A DNA stretch of 64,000 nt from a virus. Positions 33,452 to 41,464 of this stretch are shown here, in pieces. The notes beneath the pieces are model-generated. The model saw only the letters and a program-made list of their open reading frames with translations, had not been told where the DNA came from and ran no database searches. A program made the position numbers and the translations under genes. Where the stretch lies: the IMG/VR virus record IMGVR_UViG_3300017917_004998, positions 59,064-123,063 of that record, one strand, 5' to 3'. Each line of letters opens with the position of its first letter. The stretch's first letter is position 1.

Positions 33452-34174
33452 ATGGCTTTTAGAATACAAATAAGAAGAGATTCAGCATTAAACTGGCAAA
33501 TCAACAACCCAGTACTTTTGCAAGCAGAAATGGGATACGTTACTGATACCAATCAAGCAAAGTTTGGTGATGGTATGAGCCCATGGAATGATCTTGATTA
33601 CTTCACACCAGAGGGAAATCCTGGACCAACCGGAGCAACAGGACCCAGCCTAGCAGTACTTGATAATGGCGTACAGATAGTAACCGGTGCAACAGGTATA
33701 GATTTTTCGGGTCCTGGATTTACCGTAACAAATGTCGGATCAAAAGCAACAGTTACATTGGATGGAAATGTACCAACTACTGCAACACCTACATATGTAC
33801 TAAAAGTAAAATATTCATCAGGTATTATAGATTCATCTGAACCCTTTCCTGCAGCACAAGGTCCTACTGGTGCAAGTCTAATCGGAGCATCAGGATGGAC
33901 ATTTACTAGAAATTCAACATCTGAATTAACGATTAACCATCCTTTAAATAATTTTGCTGTTAATTTAATGACACATGCTGAGACTAGCTCAGGTACTTAT
34001 ATCTCCAGATCTATAAGCGGGGTTACAGCAGGAAATTATATAAATCAACTATCGTCTCTCGGTACTATAAATATAAAAGGATTAGATGGAACAAATACAG
34101 GTATAAATACGAACAGTGGGCCATTTTACATGTTCTTAACATGGCAATTTCCAACAGCTAGTATATTTATATAA
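33452..34174 (+). CDS. Mtd-N-like tail fibre/adhesin with collagen-like repeat
   Basis: A 240-residue protein. It has an Mtd-N-like start (IQIRRDSALNW, NPVLLQAEMG, KFGDGMSPWND), then a GxY collagen-like stretch (GNPGPTGATGP), then beta-rich domains ending in FYMFLTWQFPTASIF. It looks like a trimeric adhesin on the tail. It is a paralogue of the short gene upstream. Confidence 0.65.
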   Translation: MAFRIQIRRDSALNWQINNPVLLQAEMGYVTDTNQAKFGDGMSPWNDLDYFTPEGNPGPTGATGPSLAVLDNGVQIVTGATGIDFSGPGFTVTNVGSKATVTLDGNVPTTATPTYVLKVKYSSGIIDSSEPFPAAQGPTGASLIGASGWTFTRNSTSELTINHPLNNFAVNLMTHAETSSGTYISRSISGVTAGNYINQLSSLGTINIKGLDGTNTGINTNSGPFYMFLTWQFPTASIFI

Positions 34175-34300
34175 TTTTTTTGCTCACTTTAAAATAGATT
34201 TCTTGAATTTCTTAAATTATAGTTAAATTTAAAATTAAGATTTTCGCATTTAGTTAACATATTGTTTTATCTTTTCGTGTGGAACAATCCATAGTGATTT

Positions 34301-34336
34301 GTTCTAAAAAGAACTAGCCTAATAGTTTTTTAGAAC
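34301..34336 (+). repeat. hairpin before the 34346 gene
   Basis: GTTCTAAAAA pairs with TTTTTAGAAC (10 bp), loop of 16 bases. It ends 9 bases before the ATG, so it could form an RNA structure hiding the ribosome entry site. Confidence 0.5.
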
Positions 34337-34345
34337 ATCCATTAT

Positions 34346-35002
34346 ATGCGCAAAGTTTTAATTGGAACACCTTCGTATGACGGAAAGATAGATGTCTGGT
34401 TTGCAAACTCTTTGGTTTCAACCGTCAAAGAGTCCATAGAAAAAGATATCCACGTTCATGCTATATACACAAGTTATGACTCTCTAGTACAGAGAGCAAG
34501 GAATTCCCTTGTGAAACTAGCTCTTGATGGTGGATATGACGATCTGTTTTTCATAGATGCAGACGTTGAATGGGAAACCGAATGGTTCTTCAATCTTTTG
34601 GAAAGACCCGAACCGGTAGTAGGTGGTGCTCTAGTTAAGAAAACAGATAAGGAAGGTTACACAGTAAAACTTGTAGACAAGGATCTTAAATGGTCAAACG
34701 ATGGAAAAATCTTAGAAGTCGACGGTGTCGGAACTGGATTTCTAAAAATCTCTCGTTTTGCACTTGAAAAACTCTGGGAGATGTCAGAAGAGTACGAGAG
34801 CGAGAAAGAAAAGCATCGAATGGTTTTCGACATTAAGGTTGAGAATGGTGATCTAATTAGTGAAGACTATATAATGTGCAACAAGTGGAAGAGTCTAGGA
34901 TATAAAGTATGGCTAGATCCAACTATTACCTGCAATCACGTTGGTATAAAAAAATTCAAAGGAAATTTCTCACAATACATTAAACAAAATGGATACATTT
35001 GA
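34346..35002 (+). CDS. GT-A glycosyltransferase
   Basis: A 218-residue GT-A-fold enzyme. YDSLVQRARNSLVKLAL is followed by DLFFIDADVEW (the DxD metal motif, residues 73-75 area), with a final EDYIMCNKWKSLGYKVWLDP. The pattern fits GT-A enzymes with an Anp1-like layout. It overlaps the next gene by 14 bases. Donor unknown. Confidence 0.65.
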   Translation: MRKVLIGTPSYDGKIDVWFANSLVSTVKESIEKDIHVHAIYTSYDSLVQRARNSLVKLALDGGYDDLFFIDADVEWETEWFFNLLERPEPVVGGALVKKTDKEGYTVKLVDKDLKWSNDGKILEVDGVGTGFLKISRFALEKLWEMSEEYESEKEKHRMVFDIKVENGDLISEDYIMCNKWKSLGYKVWLDPTITCNHVGIKKFKGNFSQYIKQNGYI

Positions 35003-35927
35003 TAGACCCCTCGGAGGTACCGAACTGATGTTCGATGAGCTCCAATCCAGATTAACTGAAGAACATAAAGAAACGTTCAGCATCTTCAATTACCTGCCTG
35101 ATGCTGACTTCAGTAAATTTACAATATTTTGGAATCAGCTTTCTTATGACCAAGAGGCAGTATCTTTTTTGAAAGATCCTGAGATGGTAGAGAAGATCGG
35201 ACATTTCGTTTTCGTTAGCCATTGGCAAGCGGAAAAGTTCAGACAGATCTTTAGTATACCTGGTTACAAAACAAGCGTAATCAAAAATGCTGCTCTACCA
35301 ACAGTAAGAAGACAGACTGGAAAAAGAGAAGTTGTGAAGCTTTGCTATACCTCAACACCTTGGAGAGGATTAAATGTGTTGCTTGCAGCTTGGGAAACAC
35401 TACAGCCAAAAGATGCTGAATTACATGTTTTCTCTTCTTGCAACATTTACGGTCCAGAGTTTGCAAAAAATGACGAAAGCTATCAAGAACTTTACGATAA
35501 ATGCAACGAGCTGGAAGGTGTAGTATACAGAGGAAGCGTTAGCAATTTCAATCTTAGAAAAGAATTGCCAGCATTCGATATTTTAGCTTATCCAAGCACA
35601 TTCGAAGAAACCTCGTGCATATCTGTAATCGAAGCATTATCATGTGGTCTTAAAGTAGTTACCAGCAATATTGGTGCTTTGCCTGAAACAACAGAGGGCT
35701 GGGCACGAATGTACCCGATCCTGAATTCTCCCGAATTGCACGCAATGAGGTTCGCAAACATCTTGAACGACGAGATCCAAAAAATCAGAAACAACGAAGA
35801 GGAACAACATCTAACATCACAGACGAAAATCTATAACCAACGTTGGACCTGGGATTTTAGAATTAAAGAATGGAACGAATTACTGGATGAATTATCAGCA
35901 GCTGTTCTTGCAAGTCAACCCCAATAA
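34989..35927 (+). CDS. GT4-family glycosyltransferase
   Basis: A 312-residue GT-B enzyme. The start GGTELMF matches the GT4 donor-side GGxE loop. HFVFVSHWQ lies in the middle, and AYPSTFEETSCISVIEALSCGLKVVTS, containing the E-x7-E region, is near the end. The gene overlaps the preceding one by 14 and the following one by 41 bases, so it is part of a tight glycan operon. Confidence 0.8.
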   Translation: MDTFDRPLGGTELMFDELQSRLTEEHKETFSIFNYLPDADFSKFTIFWNQLSYDQEAVSFLKDPEMVEKIGHFVFVSHWQAEKFRQIFSIPGYKTSVIKNAALPTVRRQTGKREVVKLCYTSTPWRGLNVLLAAWETLQPKDAELHVFSSCNIYGPEFAKNDESYQELYDKCNELEGVVYRGSVSNFNLRKELPAFDILAYPSTFEETSCISVIEALSCGLKVVTSNIGALPETTEGWARMYPILNSPELHAMRFANILNDEIQKIRNNEEEQHLTSQTKIYNQRWTWDFRIKEWNELLDELSAAVLASQPQ

Positions 35928-36501
35928 CTTTTTAGACATTGGAGCTCACGTTGGTGATTTCACTCTAAATGTCAAAAAAGCATTTCCTCAATGCCAAACC
36001 GTAATGGTTGAGGCAAACCCTTTCTGTGAAGAGCACCTGCAAAAGCTTGGGTTACCGTATGAAATGATTGCACTATCTAGTTTTGCCGGCAGTTCGGAAT
36101 TGTTTATCGAAACGAGAAATAGAATAGGCAGCGGAGCTTCGATTTTTAAAGAGAATACCGAATGGTACTCTGAAAATAATTTCGAAAAAGTCTCAGTGTC
36201 AACGGATACTCTAGACAATAGAAACTATTTCGCAGATCAGATGATAGATCTTGTCAAAATTGATGTTCAGGGTTCTGAACTTGAGATATTGAATGGAGGG
36301 AGAAAAACAATAAGACGATCTAAATTTGTTCTACTTGAGGTATCAACTTTACAGTACAATCTGAATGCCCCTCTCATGGATAAGATAGTAGAAAAGATGA
36401 AGGAATACGAATTTAAGATCGACGAAATTCTTGACTACAACAGATTGAGCAACGGCCAAATTTTCCAAATGGACATACTTTTTAAAAATACCTACGCATA
36501 A
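35887..36501 (+). CDS. FkbM-family methyltransferase
   Basis: A 204-residue methyltransferase. It has FLDIGAHVGDFTL (SAM motif I), then MVEANPFCEEHL, and DLVKIDVQGSELEILNGG, typical of the FkbM family. It probably O-methylates a sugar in the second glycan set. Stop overlaps the next start codon (TAATG). Confidence 0.8.
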   Translation: MNYQQLFLQVNPNNFLDIGAHVGDFTLNVKKAFPQCQTVMVEANPFCEEHLQKLGLPYEMIALSSFAGSSELFIETRNRIGSGASIFKENTEWYSENNFEKVSVSTDTLDNRNYFADQMIDLVKIDVQGSELEILNGGRKTIRRSKFVLLEVSTLQYNLNAPLMDKIVEKMKEYEFKIDEILDYNRLSNGQIFQMDILFKNTYA

Positions 36502-37322
36502 TGATAAAAAAAATATTCTACAATAGCTCGATGCCAAGGTCTGGATCGACGCTAATGCAAAACATATTGGGACAAAACCCTGATATGTTTACCACTCCGA
36601 CTTCGGGACTGTTCGAGATGTTAGCAGCATCAAGAACCATCTTTACCGACGGTTTAGAATTTAAAGCACAGGACGAACAGCAAATGCTTGCTGGATTTAA
36701 AGGATACCTAAAATCAGGACTTTATGGATTCTACAGCAACATTACGGATAAACCATACGTTGTTGATAAGTGTAGAGGATGGAATTCCGAATGGGAATTT
36801 GTAAATGCTTTCGATCCAAATCCAAAGATGATCTGTATGATCAGAGACATTAGAGCAGTCTACGCATCTCTTGAGAAGAAATTCAGAAAGAATCCACTGT
36901 TAGACCACCACTTGGCAAACTGGGGTAATTTATCTGGTACCACAACAGATAAGAGAGTTGATGTTTGGAGTGCAAATCCACCGATCGGACCCAGCATGGA
37001 CAGGATCTACCAAGTACTTGTACAAGGCCTGCACAAAAATATTCTGTTCGTTAAATTCGAGGATCTAACAACGAATCCCGAGCAAGAGATGAAAAGGGTC
37101 TATGACTACCTGGAACTCCCATATTATCAACACGACTTTAATAATATAAACCAGGTAACACACGAGGATGATAAATGGTATGGAATTTTTGGTGACCATA
37201 TTATCCGCAAAGAGATAAAGCCAGTGAAAGAAGATTTCAGAGAAGTTTTGGGAGTTAACGCGTGTCGTTTAATCGAACAGAACTATGCTTGGTTTTTTAA
37301 CGATTTCGAATACAAAATTTGA
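36501..37322 (+). CDS. PAPS-dependent sulfotransferase
   Basis: A 273-residue sulfotransferase. The 5'-phosphosulfate loop is SSMPRSGSTLMQNILG (residues 9-24) and the 3'-phosphate motif ICMIRDIRAVYASLEKK follows the expected gap. LFVKFEDLTTNPEQEMKRVYDYL completes the fold. It would transfer sulfate to a glycan or protein in the host cytoplasm. It is placed in a block of glycan genes. Donor supply must come from the host. Confidence 0.78.
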   Translation: MIKKIFYNSSMPRSGSTLMQNILGQNPDMFTTPTSGLFEMLAASRTIFTDGLEFKAQDEQQMLAGFKGYLKSGLYGFYSNITDKPYVVDKCRGWNSEWEFVNAFDPNPKMICMIRDIRAVYASLEKKFRKNPLLDHHLANWGNLSGTTTDKRVDVWSANPPIGPSMDRIYQVLVQGLHKNILFVKFEDLTTNPEQEMKRVYDYLELPYYQHDFNNINQVTHEDDKWYGIFGDHIIRKEIKPVKEDFREVLGVNACRLIEQNYAWFFNDFEYKI

Positions 37323-37324
37323 TT

Positions 37325-38335
37325 ATGAAAGTAGGACACAAAATAAACAAACCAGAAGAATTTAAATCTGTCACAACACCAGAGGGAAATGCATCTCCAG
37401 TTGTGGTATCAGTAGCACAAGCAAACGAGACAAATCCAGTTGATTCTTTCCTTGTGTGGCACATCGAGGGCGGTCTTGGAAAAAACATTGCAGCAACTGG
37501 ACTAATAAGCTCTCTTGCAAAAAAATACAAAAACAGAAAGATCGTTATTGTTGCTTCTTATCCTGAGGTATTTCTAAACCACCCAGATGTTTACAGAGTG
37601 TATCGTGTTGGTATGACCTCTTATTTTTATCACGATTACATCTTAGGAAAGGATACTATTGTATTCCGTCAAGAACCTTATTTTCAATCTGGACATATCA
37701 TGAGGAAAAAGCATTTGATAGAAAACTGGTGCAATCTTCTTGATATTGAATACCAAAACCAAAAGCCAAGTCTCCATATGAACATGGTTCAAAATCAATT
37801 GACCGGAATTTGGAACAGAGAGAAGCCAATCCTTCTGATTCAAACCAACGGTGGACCTTTCCAGGGACAGAATTTGAATTACACCTGGACACGTGATATG
37901 CCAATAGATCTAGCTCTTCATATTGCTGAGAAATTCAGAAAAGATTTCCACATCATTCAATTAACCCGTGAAGGATCTTATAAATTACAAGGAGTTGAAG
38001 TTGTCGATTATCAAATGACCAATATGGAATTAATTGGACTTCTAATGTCTTCTAATAAAAGGTTCTTAATTGACTCGTCATTACAACACGCAGCTTCAGC
38101 TTTCAATTTGCAATCTGTTGTATTTTGGATTGGAACAGCATCTGAGAATTTTGGCTACGATTCGCACATCAACATCAATGCACTACCACCAAAAGGAAAC
38201 GTGAAAATGATTGATTCTTATCTGTTCGACTATTCTTTTGATGGAGCGATTCACGAATGCCCATACAATAGCGTTAACGAAATGTTCGATGCTCAAGAAT
38301 TGGATAAAATTATCTACAGATATTCAAAAAACTAA
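37325..38335 (+). CDS. GT9/heptosyltransferase-like GT-B enzyme
   Basis: A 336-residue protein. VWHIEGGLGKNIAATGLISSL fits the N-terminal GT9 loop, IQTNGG and DFHIIQLTREG are in the centre, and IDSSLQHAASAFNLQSVVFW is in the C-terminal domain. It is related to ADP-heptose transferases, but it lacks the Cys cluster of the TibC-like genes. ATG 37325 preferred over TTG 37319. Confidence 0.6.
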   Translation: MKVGHKINKPEEFKSVTTPEGNASPVVVSVAQANETNPVDSFLVWHIEGGLGKNIAATGLISSLAKKYKNRKIVIVASYPEVFLNHPDVYRVYRVGMTSYFYHDYILGKDTIVFRQEPYFQSGHIMRKKHLIENWCNLLDIEYQNQKPSLHMNMVQNQLTGIWNREKPILLIQTNGGPFQGQNLNYTWTRDMPIDLALHIAEKFRKDFHIIQLTREGSYKLQGVEVVDYQMTNMELIGLLMSSNKRFLIDSSLQHAASAFNLQSVVFWIGTASENFGYDSHININALPPKGNVKMIDSYLFDYSFDGAIHECPYNSVNEMFDAQELDKIIYRYSKN

Positions 38336-38346
38336 AAAAAAGAAAA

Positions 38347-38357
38347 ATATATATAAA
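38347..38357 (+). promoter_or_regulatory. ATATATATAAA promoter-like box
   Basis: 12 bases upstream of the ATG at 38370; a variant of the recurring box. Confidence 0.35.
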
Positions 38358-38369
38358 AAAAATTAACAT

Positions 38370-38750
38370 ATGTCACATAAATTAGTTTCAAACAGTTCCG
38401 TTGTTTATAACGCACAAACTCTTCAGTCTTCAATCTTGACGATTGTTTCAAAACAGGTTAACTTCATGGACAACGATCAAATGGGCCCATTCGGTGGCGG
38501 TGGTGGTGAAATGCACCAGGTACAGATTAGTGGTGCTTTATTCGCTGATTATGCAACCAACACACAATCACGTTTGGAGGGATTCAACTACACTTTGACC
38601 GAAGAAGAGTGGGACACCTTCTACAATGCACAAACTTTTGAAGGAACTACTCCTTACGACAAAGTGATGGAATGCAGCTTGATGTACATCAAATCTAATT
38701 TGCAGAACATGTTCGGATTAACTCCAAGCGATTGGGATTACGAAGAATAA
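38370..38750 (+). CDS. small hypothetical protein with Gly-rich loop
   Basis: A 126-residue protein. A glycine run (FGGGGGEMH, residues 41-49) follows an N-terminal region resembling a small beta/helix protein, and the end is helical. It has no recognised family. A strong terminator follows, so it ends the glycan operon. Confidence 0.5.
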   Translation: MSHKLVSNSSVVYNAQTLQSSILTIVSKQVNFMDNDQMGPFGGGGGEMHQVQISGALFADYATNTQSRLEGFNYTLTEEEWDTFYNAQTFEGTTPYDKVMECSLMYIKSNLQNMFGLTPSDWDYEE

Positions 38751-38777
38751 TTAACACAAAATATTCAACATATAAGA

Positions 38778-38806
38778 AACCCCGTGCAGGAGCATGGGGT
38801 TTTTTG
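38778..38806 (+). terminator. rho-independent terminator
   Basis: AACCCCGTGC, a 4-base loop, GCATGGGGTT, then a run of T. One G-T pair within the stem. It lies 28 bases after the stop of the 38370 gene. Confidence 0.85.
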
Positions 38807-38832
38807 TGCTCAACCGGATAATTCTAAAATTT

Positions 38833-38865
38833 GCATCAGTACTAGGAATATTTCGGTACTGATGC
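38833..38865 (+). repeat. perfect 10-bp inverted repeat by a promoter box
   Basis: GCATCAGTAC, 13 bases, GTACTGATGC. Its right arm overlaps the GCTATATAAAG box. It could be an operator or a hairpin in the leader. No T-run follows, so not a terminator. Confidence 0.6.
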
Positions 38866-38874
38866 TATATAAAG
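38864..38874 (+). promoter_or_regulatory. GCTATATAAAG promoter-like box
   Basis: 9 bases upstream of the ATG at 38884; variant of the recurring box. Confidence 0.35.
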
Positions 38875-38883
38875 AACTAAACT

Positions 38884-39156
38884 ATGGAAAAGAACGTAAC
38901 ACTAACTAAAGAAGAGATGGATAGCATTATCCAACTTAGAGGTGAGATCAGAGAAAATACTGCTGAGTCTGGCCGTTTAAACATCCAAAAACATTTCATT
39001 CAGGCAGAATTGGATGTGATCAATTTGAGATTGTCTGAAGTTTACAAAAATGCGGAACATCTCGATGCAAGAGAAAAGGAAAAGATCGATGAGATTGTTG
39101 CAAAATACGGAGAAGGCCAATTGGATTTCGCTACCGGGATCTACCAGGTTAACTAA
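38884..39156 (+). CDS. small coiled-coil protein
   Basis: A 90-residue, almost wholly helical protein (EEMDSIIQLRGEIRENTAES ... EKEKIDEIVAKYG). Coiled-coil heptads run along residues 10-70. No known family. It starts 78 bases after a strong terminator and is probably transcribed from the box at 38864. It is 5 bases ahead of the GT4 gene. Confidence 0.5.
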   Translation: MEKNVTLTKEEMDSIIQLRGEIRENTAESGRLNIQKHFIQAELDVINLRLSEVYKNAEHLDAREKEKIDEIVAKYGEGQLDFATGIYQVN

Positions 39157-39161
39157 TCAAT

Positions 39162-40229
39162 ATGGAAGAAATTGATTCTCTGAGGAGAGCTTCATTTTCT
39201 TTACAAAGAGCCTTATTTGATGTAAAGAGTGCAATAAACAAATCCAATGGATCAAAGCCTAGGATATTGTTTGTTGCACCACATCTTTCGACTGGAGGTA
39301 TGCCCCAGTACTTATTTAAGAAGATCGAATGCCTTCTCAACGAAGCTGAAATCTATTGTATAGAGTTCAATAATATCTCCGATCTCTATGTAGTACAGAG
39401 AAACAGAATTAAAGGACTGATCGGGGAGAGATATTATCAGCTTGGTGCTGATAAAAACCAAATACTGGAAATTGTAGAAAGTGTCTGCCCTGATGTGATT
39501 CACTTTGATGAATTTGTAGAGTCGTTTATCAGCGATGAAATCTGCGAAAAGATATTTGCACCAAATAGACCATACTTCATTTTTGAAACCTGTCACTCTA
39601 ATAACGCCAAACCACAAGACAAACTTTGGGCACCTGATAAATTTGTGATGGTAAACGAGTGGATGGTGGAAAGATTCAAGGATCTTGGTGTACCACTTGA
39701 CATTCTTGAATATCCGATTGATGATTTTAAAAGACCAGACAGAATCGAAGCTTTGCAAAAACTAGGACTCGATCCTGCCAAAAAACACGTTTTAAATGTC
39801 GGGCTGTTCACAAGAGGTAAAAACCAGGCAGAATTGATCGACTACGCTAGACAGCTTGAGCATCTTCCTGTTGAATTTCATTTCATAGGTAACCAAGCAC
39901 CAAATTTTCAGGATTATTGGGAACCTCTCTTAAAAGACCTTCCAAGTAATTGCAAAATCTGGGGAGAAAGAAACGACACAGATGATTTCTATGCTGCCGT
40001 AGATCTTTTCGTTTTTACCTCCACGTGGGAGCTAAACCCAATAGTAATAAAAGAGTGTCTTTCATGGAAGCTACCAATTCTAATGAGAAAACTTGATTCT
40101 TACAAAAACTCTTATGATGGCAATCCATTTGTTTCATATCTTTCTGAAAACAAATTCTATAATGCTGATTACAACATAACAAGCATCAAAAAAATTCTTA
40201 AATTAGATGATGAAATCCCGCGGTATTAG
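39162..40229 (+). CDS. GT4-family glycosyltransferase
   Basis: A 355-residue GT-B enzyme. RILFVAPHLSTGGMPQYLFKK is the N-terminal GT4 loop; VLNVGLFTRGKNQ and VDLFVFTSTWELNPIVIKECLSWKLPI (E-x7-E donor region) lie in the C-terminal domain. It overlaps the following TibC-like gene by 23 bases. Confidence 0.8.
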   Translation: MEEIDSLRRASFSLQRALFDVKSAINKSNGSKPRILFVAPHLSTGGMPQYLFKKIECLLNEAEIYCIEFNNISDLYVVQRNRIKGLIGERYYQLGADKNQILEIVESVCPDVIHFDEFVESFISDEICEKIFAPNRPYFIFETCHSNNAKPQDKLWAPDKFVMVNEWMVERFKDLGVPLDILEYPIDDFKRPDRIEALQKLGLDPAKKHVLNVGLFTRGKNQAELIDYARQLEHLPVEFHFIGNQAPNFQDYWEPLLKDLPSNCKIWGERNDTDDFYAAVDLFVFTSTWELNPIVIKECLSWKLPILMRKLDSYKNSYDGNPFVSYLSENKFYNADYNITSIKKILKLDDEIPRY

Positions 40230-41391
40230 TGTTTATCTTGACGTAAAGAAAAACGATCTCGTTAAGTTTGACCGACCTTTGAAGTTCAAGTTTACCTTCG
40301 ATTACTTTCCAAAAGTTGACACTACAGGAAACGATAAAAGAAAAAGAGCGACAATCAAATTCAAGGATAAAATAAGCTCTGCGTACACGTACTCTGGTGA
40401 AACATCACCTGGTCTCTACACTTCGCTTTACAGAAAATGGTATACCCCATGGGTTGCTGAAGCCTATGAAGAAGATCAAAAAATATGGGAGCATGATTTC
40501 GAGGAAGGCCTATACGAATCTAAGATATGTGTTTCCATCGATAGTAAATCCTTGGGGGATACACTAGCATGGCTTCCCGTAATAGACCTGTTTAGAGAGA
40601 AGTTCAATACTAAACTTTACGTAACCTCTTTTTGGAATCCACTAGTTTCTGCAATGTTTCCTAAAATAGCATTTCAGCCTCCGGGATACAGAGATCCAAG
40701 CACGTATGCAACATTTGGGGTTGGCTGGTATGAAGAAAAAGACAGAAATGTACACAGAAGAGATCCAAGATCTGTTTCATTGCAACAGGTCGCTGGAGAT
40801 ATACTAGGAATCAATATAGACACAGACGTTCTGCCACCAAACATTCCACAGCATGTTTTAAATTCAGAACCAACAATCTCAGGAAAATATGTTTGTATAG
40901 CAACACAATCAACAGCAAACGCAAAGCATTGGCATTTTCCTGGTGGATGGCAAACGATAGTCGATTATCTCAATACGATAGGTTATAAGGTTGTCATCAT
41001 ACAGGAACAGCCAAATACACTAGATAATGTAATCGACAAATCTGGCAGCATCGACATCATGGAAAGAGCAGTAGATATCTACCATGCAGATTTTTTGATC
41101 GGACTCGGTTCTGGCCTTTCTTGGCTTGCCTGGGCATTAAAAAAACCAGTTGTTATGATCTCTGGTTTCTCTCTGCCCCATTGCGAGTTTACAGAAAAAA
41201 ACTATCGTGTCATAAACCAGTCTGTCTGCCACGGATGCTTCAATGATTCAGCACATAAATTTGACAAGGGCAATTGGAACTGGTGCCCTAGACTGGAAGG
41301 AACCAATAGAGCGTTCGAATGCTCCACCGCAATCACGCCTCAGATGGTTATAGATAAAATACAGGATCTGATCTCAACCGAAGTCCTTTAA
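40207..41391 (+). CDS. TibC-like (autotransporter heptosyltransferase family), full length
   Basis: A 394-residue protein. The N-terminal domain (residues 1-110, with SLYRKWYTPWVAEAYEE) is followed by a GT-B core with DSKSLGDTLAWLP, QSTANAKHW and GSGLSWLAWAL. The C-terminal four Cys (SVCHGCFN ... WCPR ... FEC) match the TibC iron site. The copy at 18864 has the same core but not the N-terminal domain. TibC-type enzymes heptosylate autotransporter proteins; the acceptor here is unknown and could be the phage's own tail. Confidence 0.75.
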   Translation: MMKSRGISVYLDVKKNDLVKFDRPLKFKFTFDYFPKVDTTGNDKRKRATIKFKDKISSAYTYSGETSPGLYTSLYRKWYTPWVAEAYEEDQKIWEHDFEEGLYESKICVSIDSKSLGDTLAWLPVIDLFREKFNTKLYVTSFWNPLVSAMFPKIAFQPPGYRDPSTYATFGVGWYEEKDRNVHRRDPRSVSLQQVAGDILGINIDTDVLPPNIPQHVLNSEPTISGKYVCIATQSTANAKHWHFPGGWQTIVDYLNTIGYKVVIIQEQPNTLDNVIDKSGSIDIMERAVDIYHADFLIGLGSGLSWLAWALKKPVVMISGFSLPHCEFTEKNYRVINQSVCHGCFNDSAHKFDKGNWNWCPRLEGTNRAFECSTAITPQMVIDKIQDLISTEVL

Positions 41392-41414
41392 TCCCGCCGG
41401 GAGAAGTTGTTTTA

Positions 41415-41424
41415 GATATATAAG
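41415..41424 (+). promoter_or_regulatory. GATATATAAG late-promoter-like box
   Basis: 40 bases upstream of the ATG at 41465, at the boundary between the glycan genes and the packaging block. Confidence 0.5.
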
Positions 41425-41464
41425 TCAAAAGAACACAGTTCTTAGCACATACATCTAAAACGAC

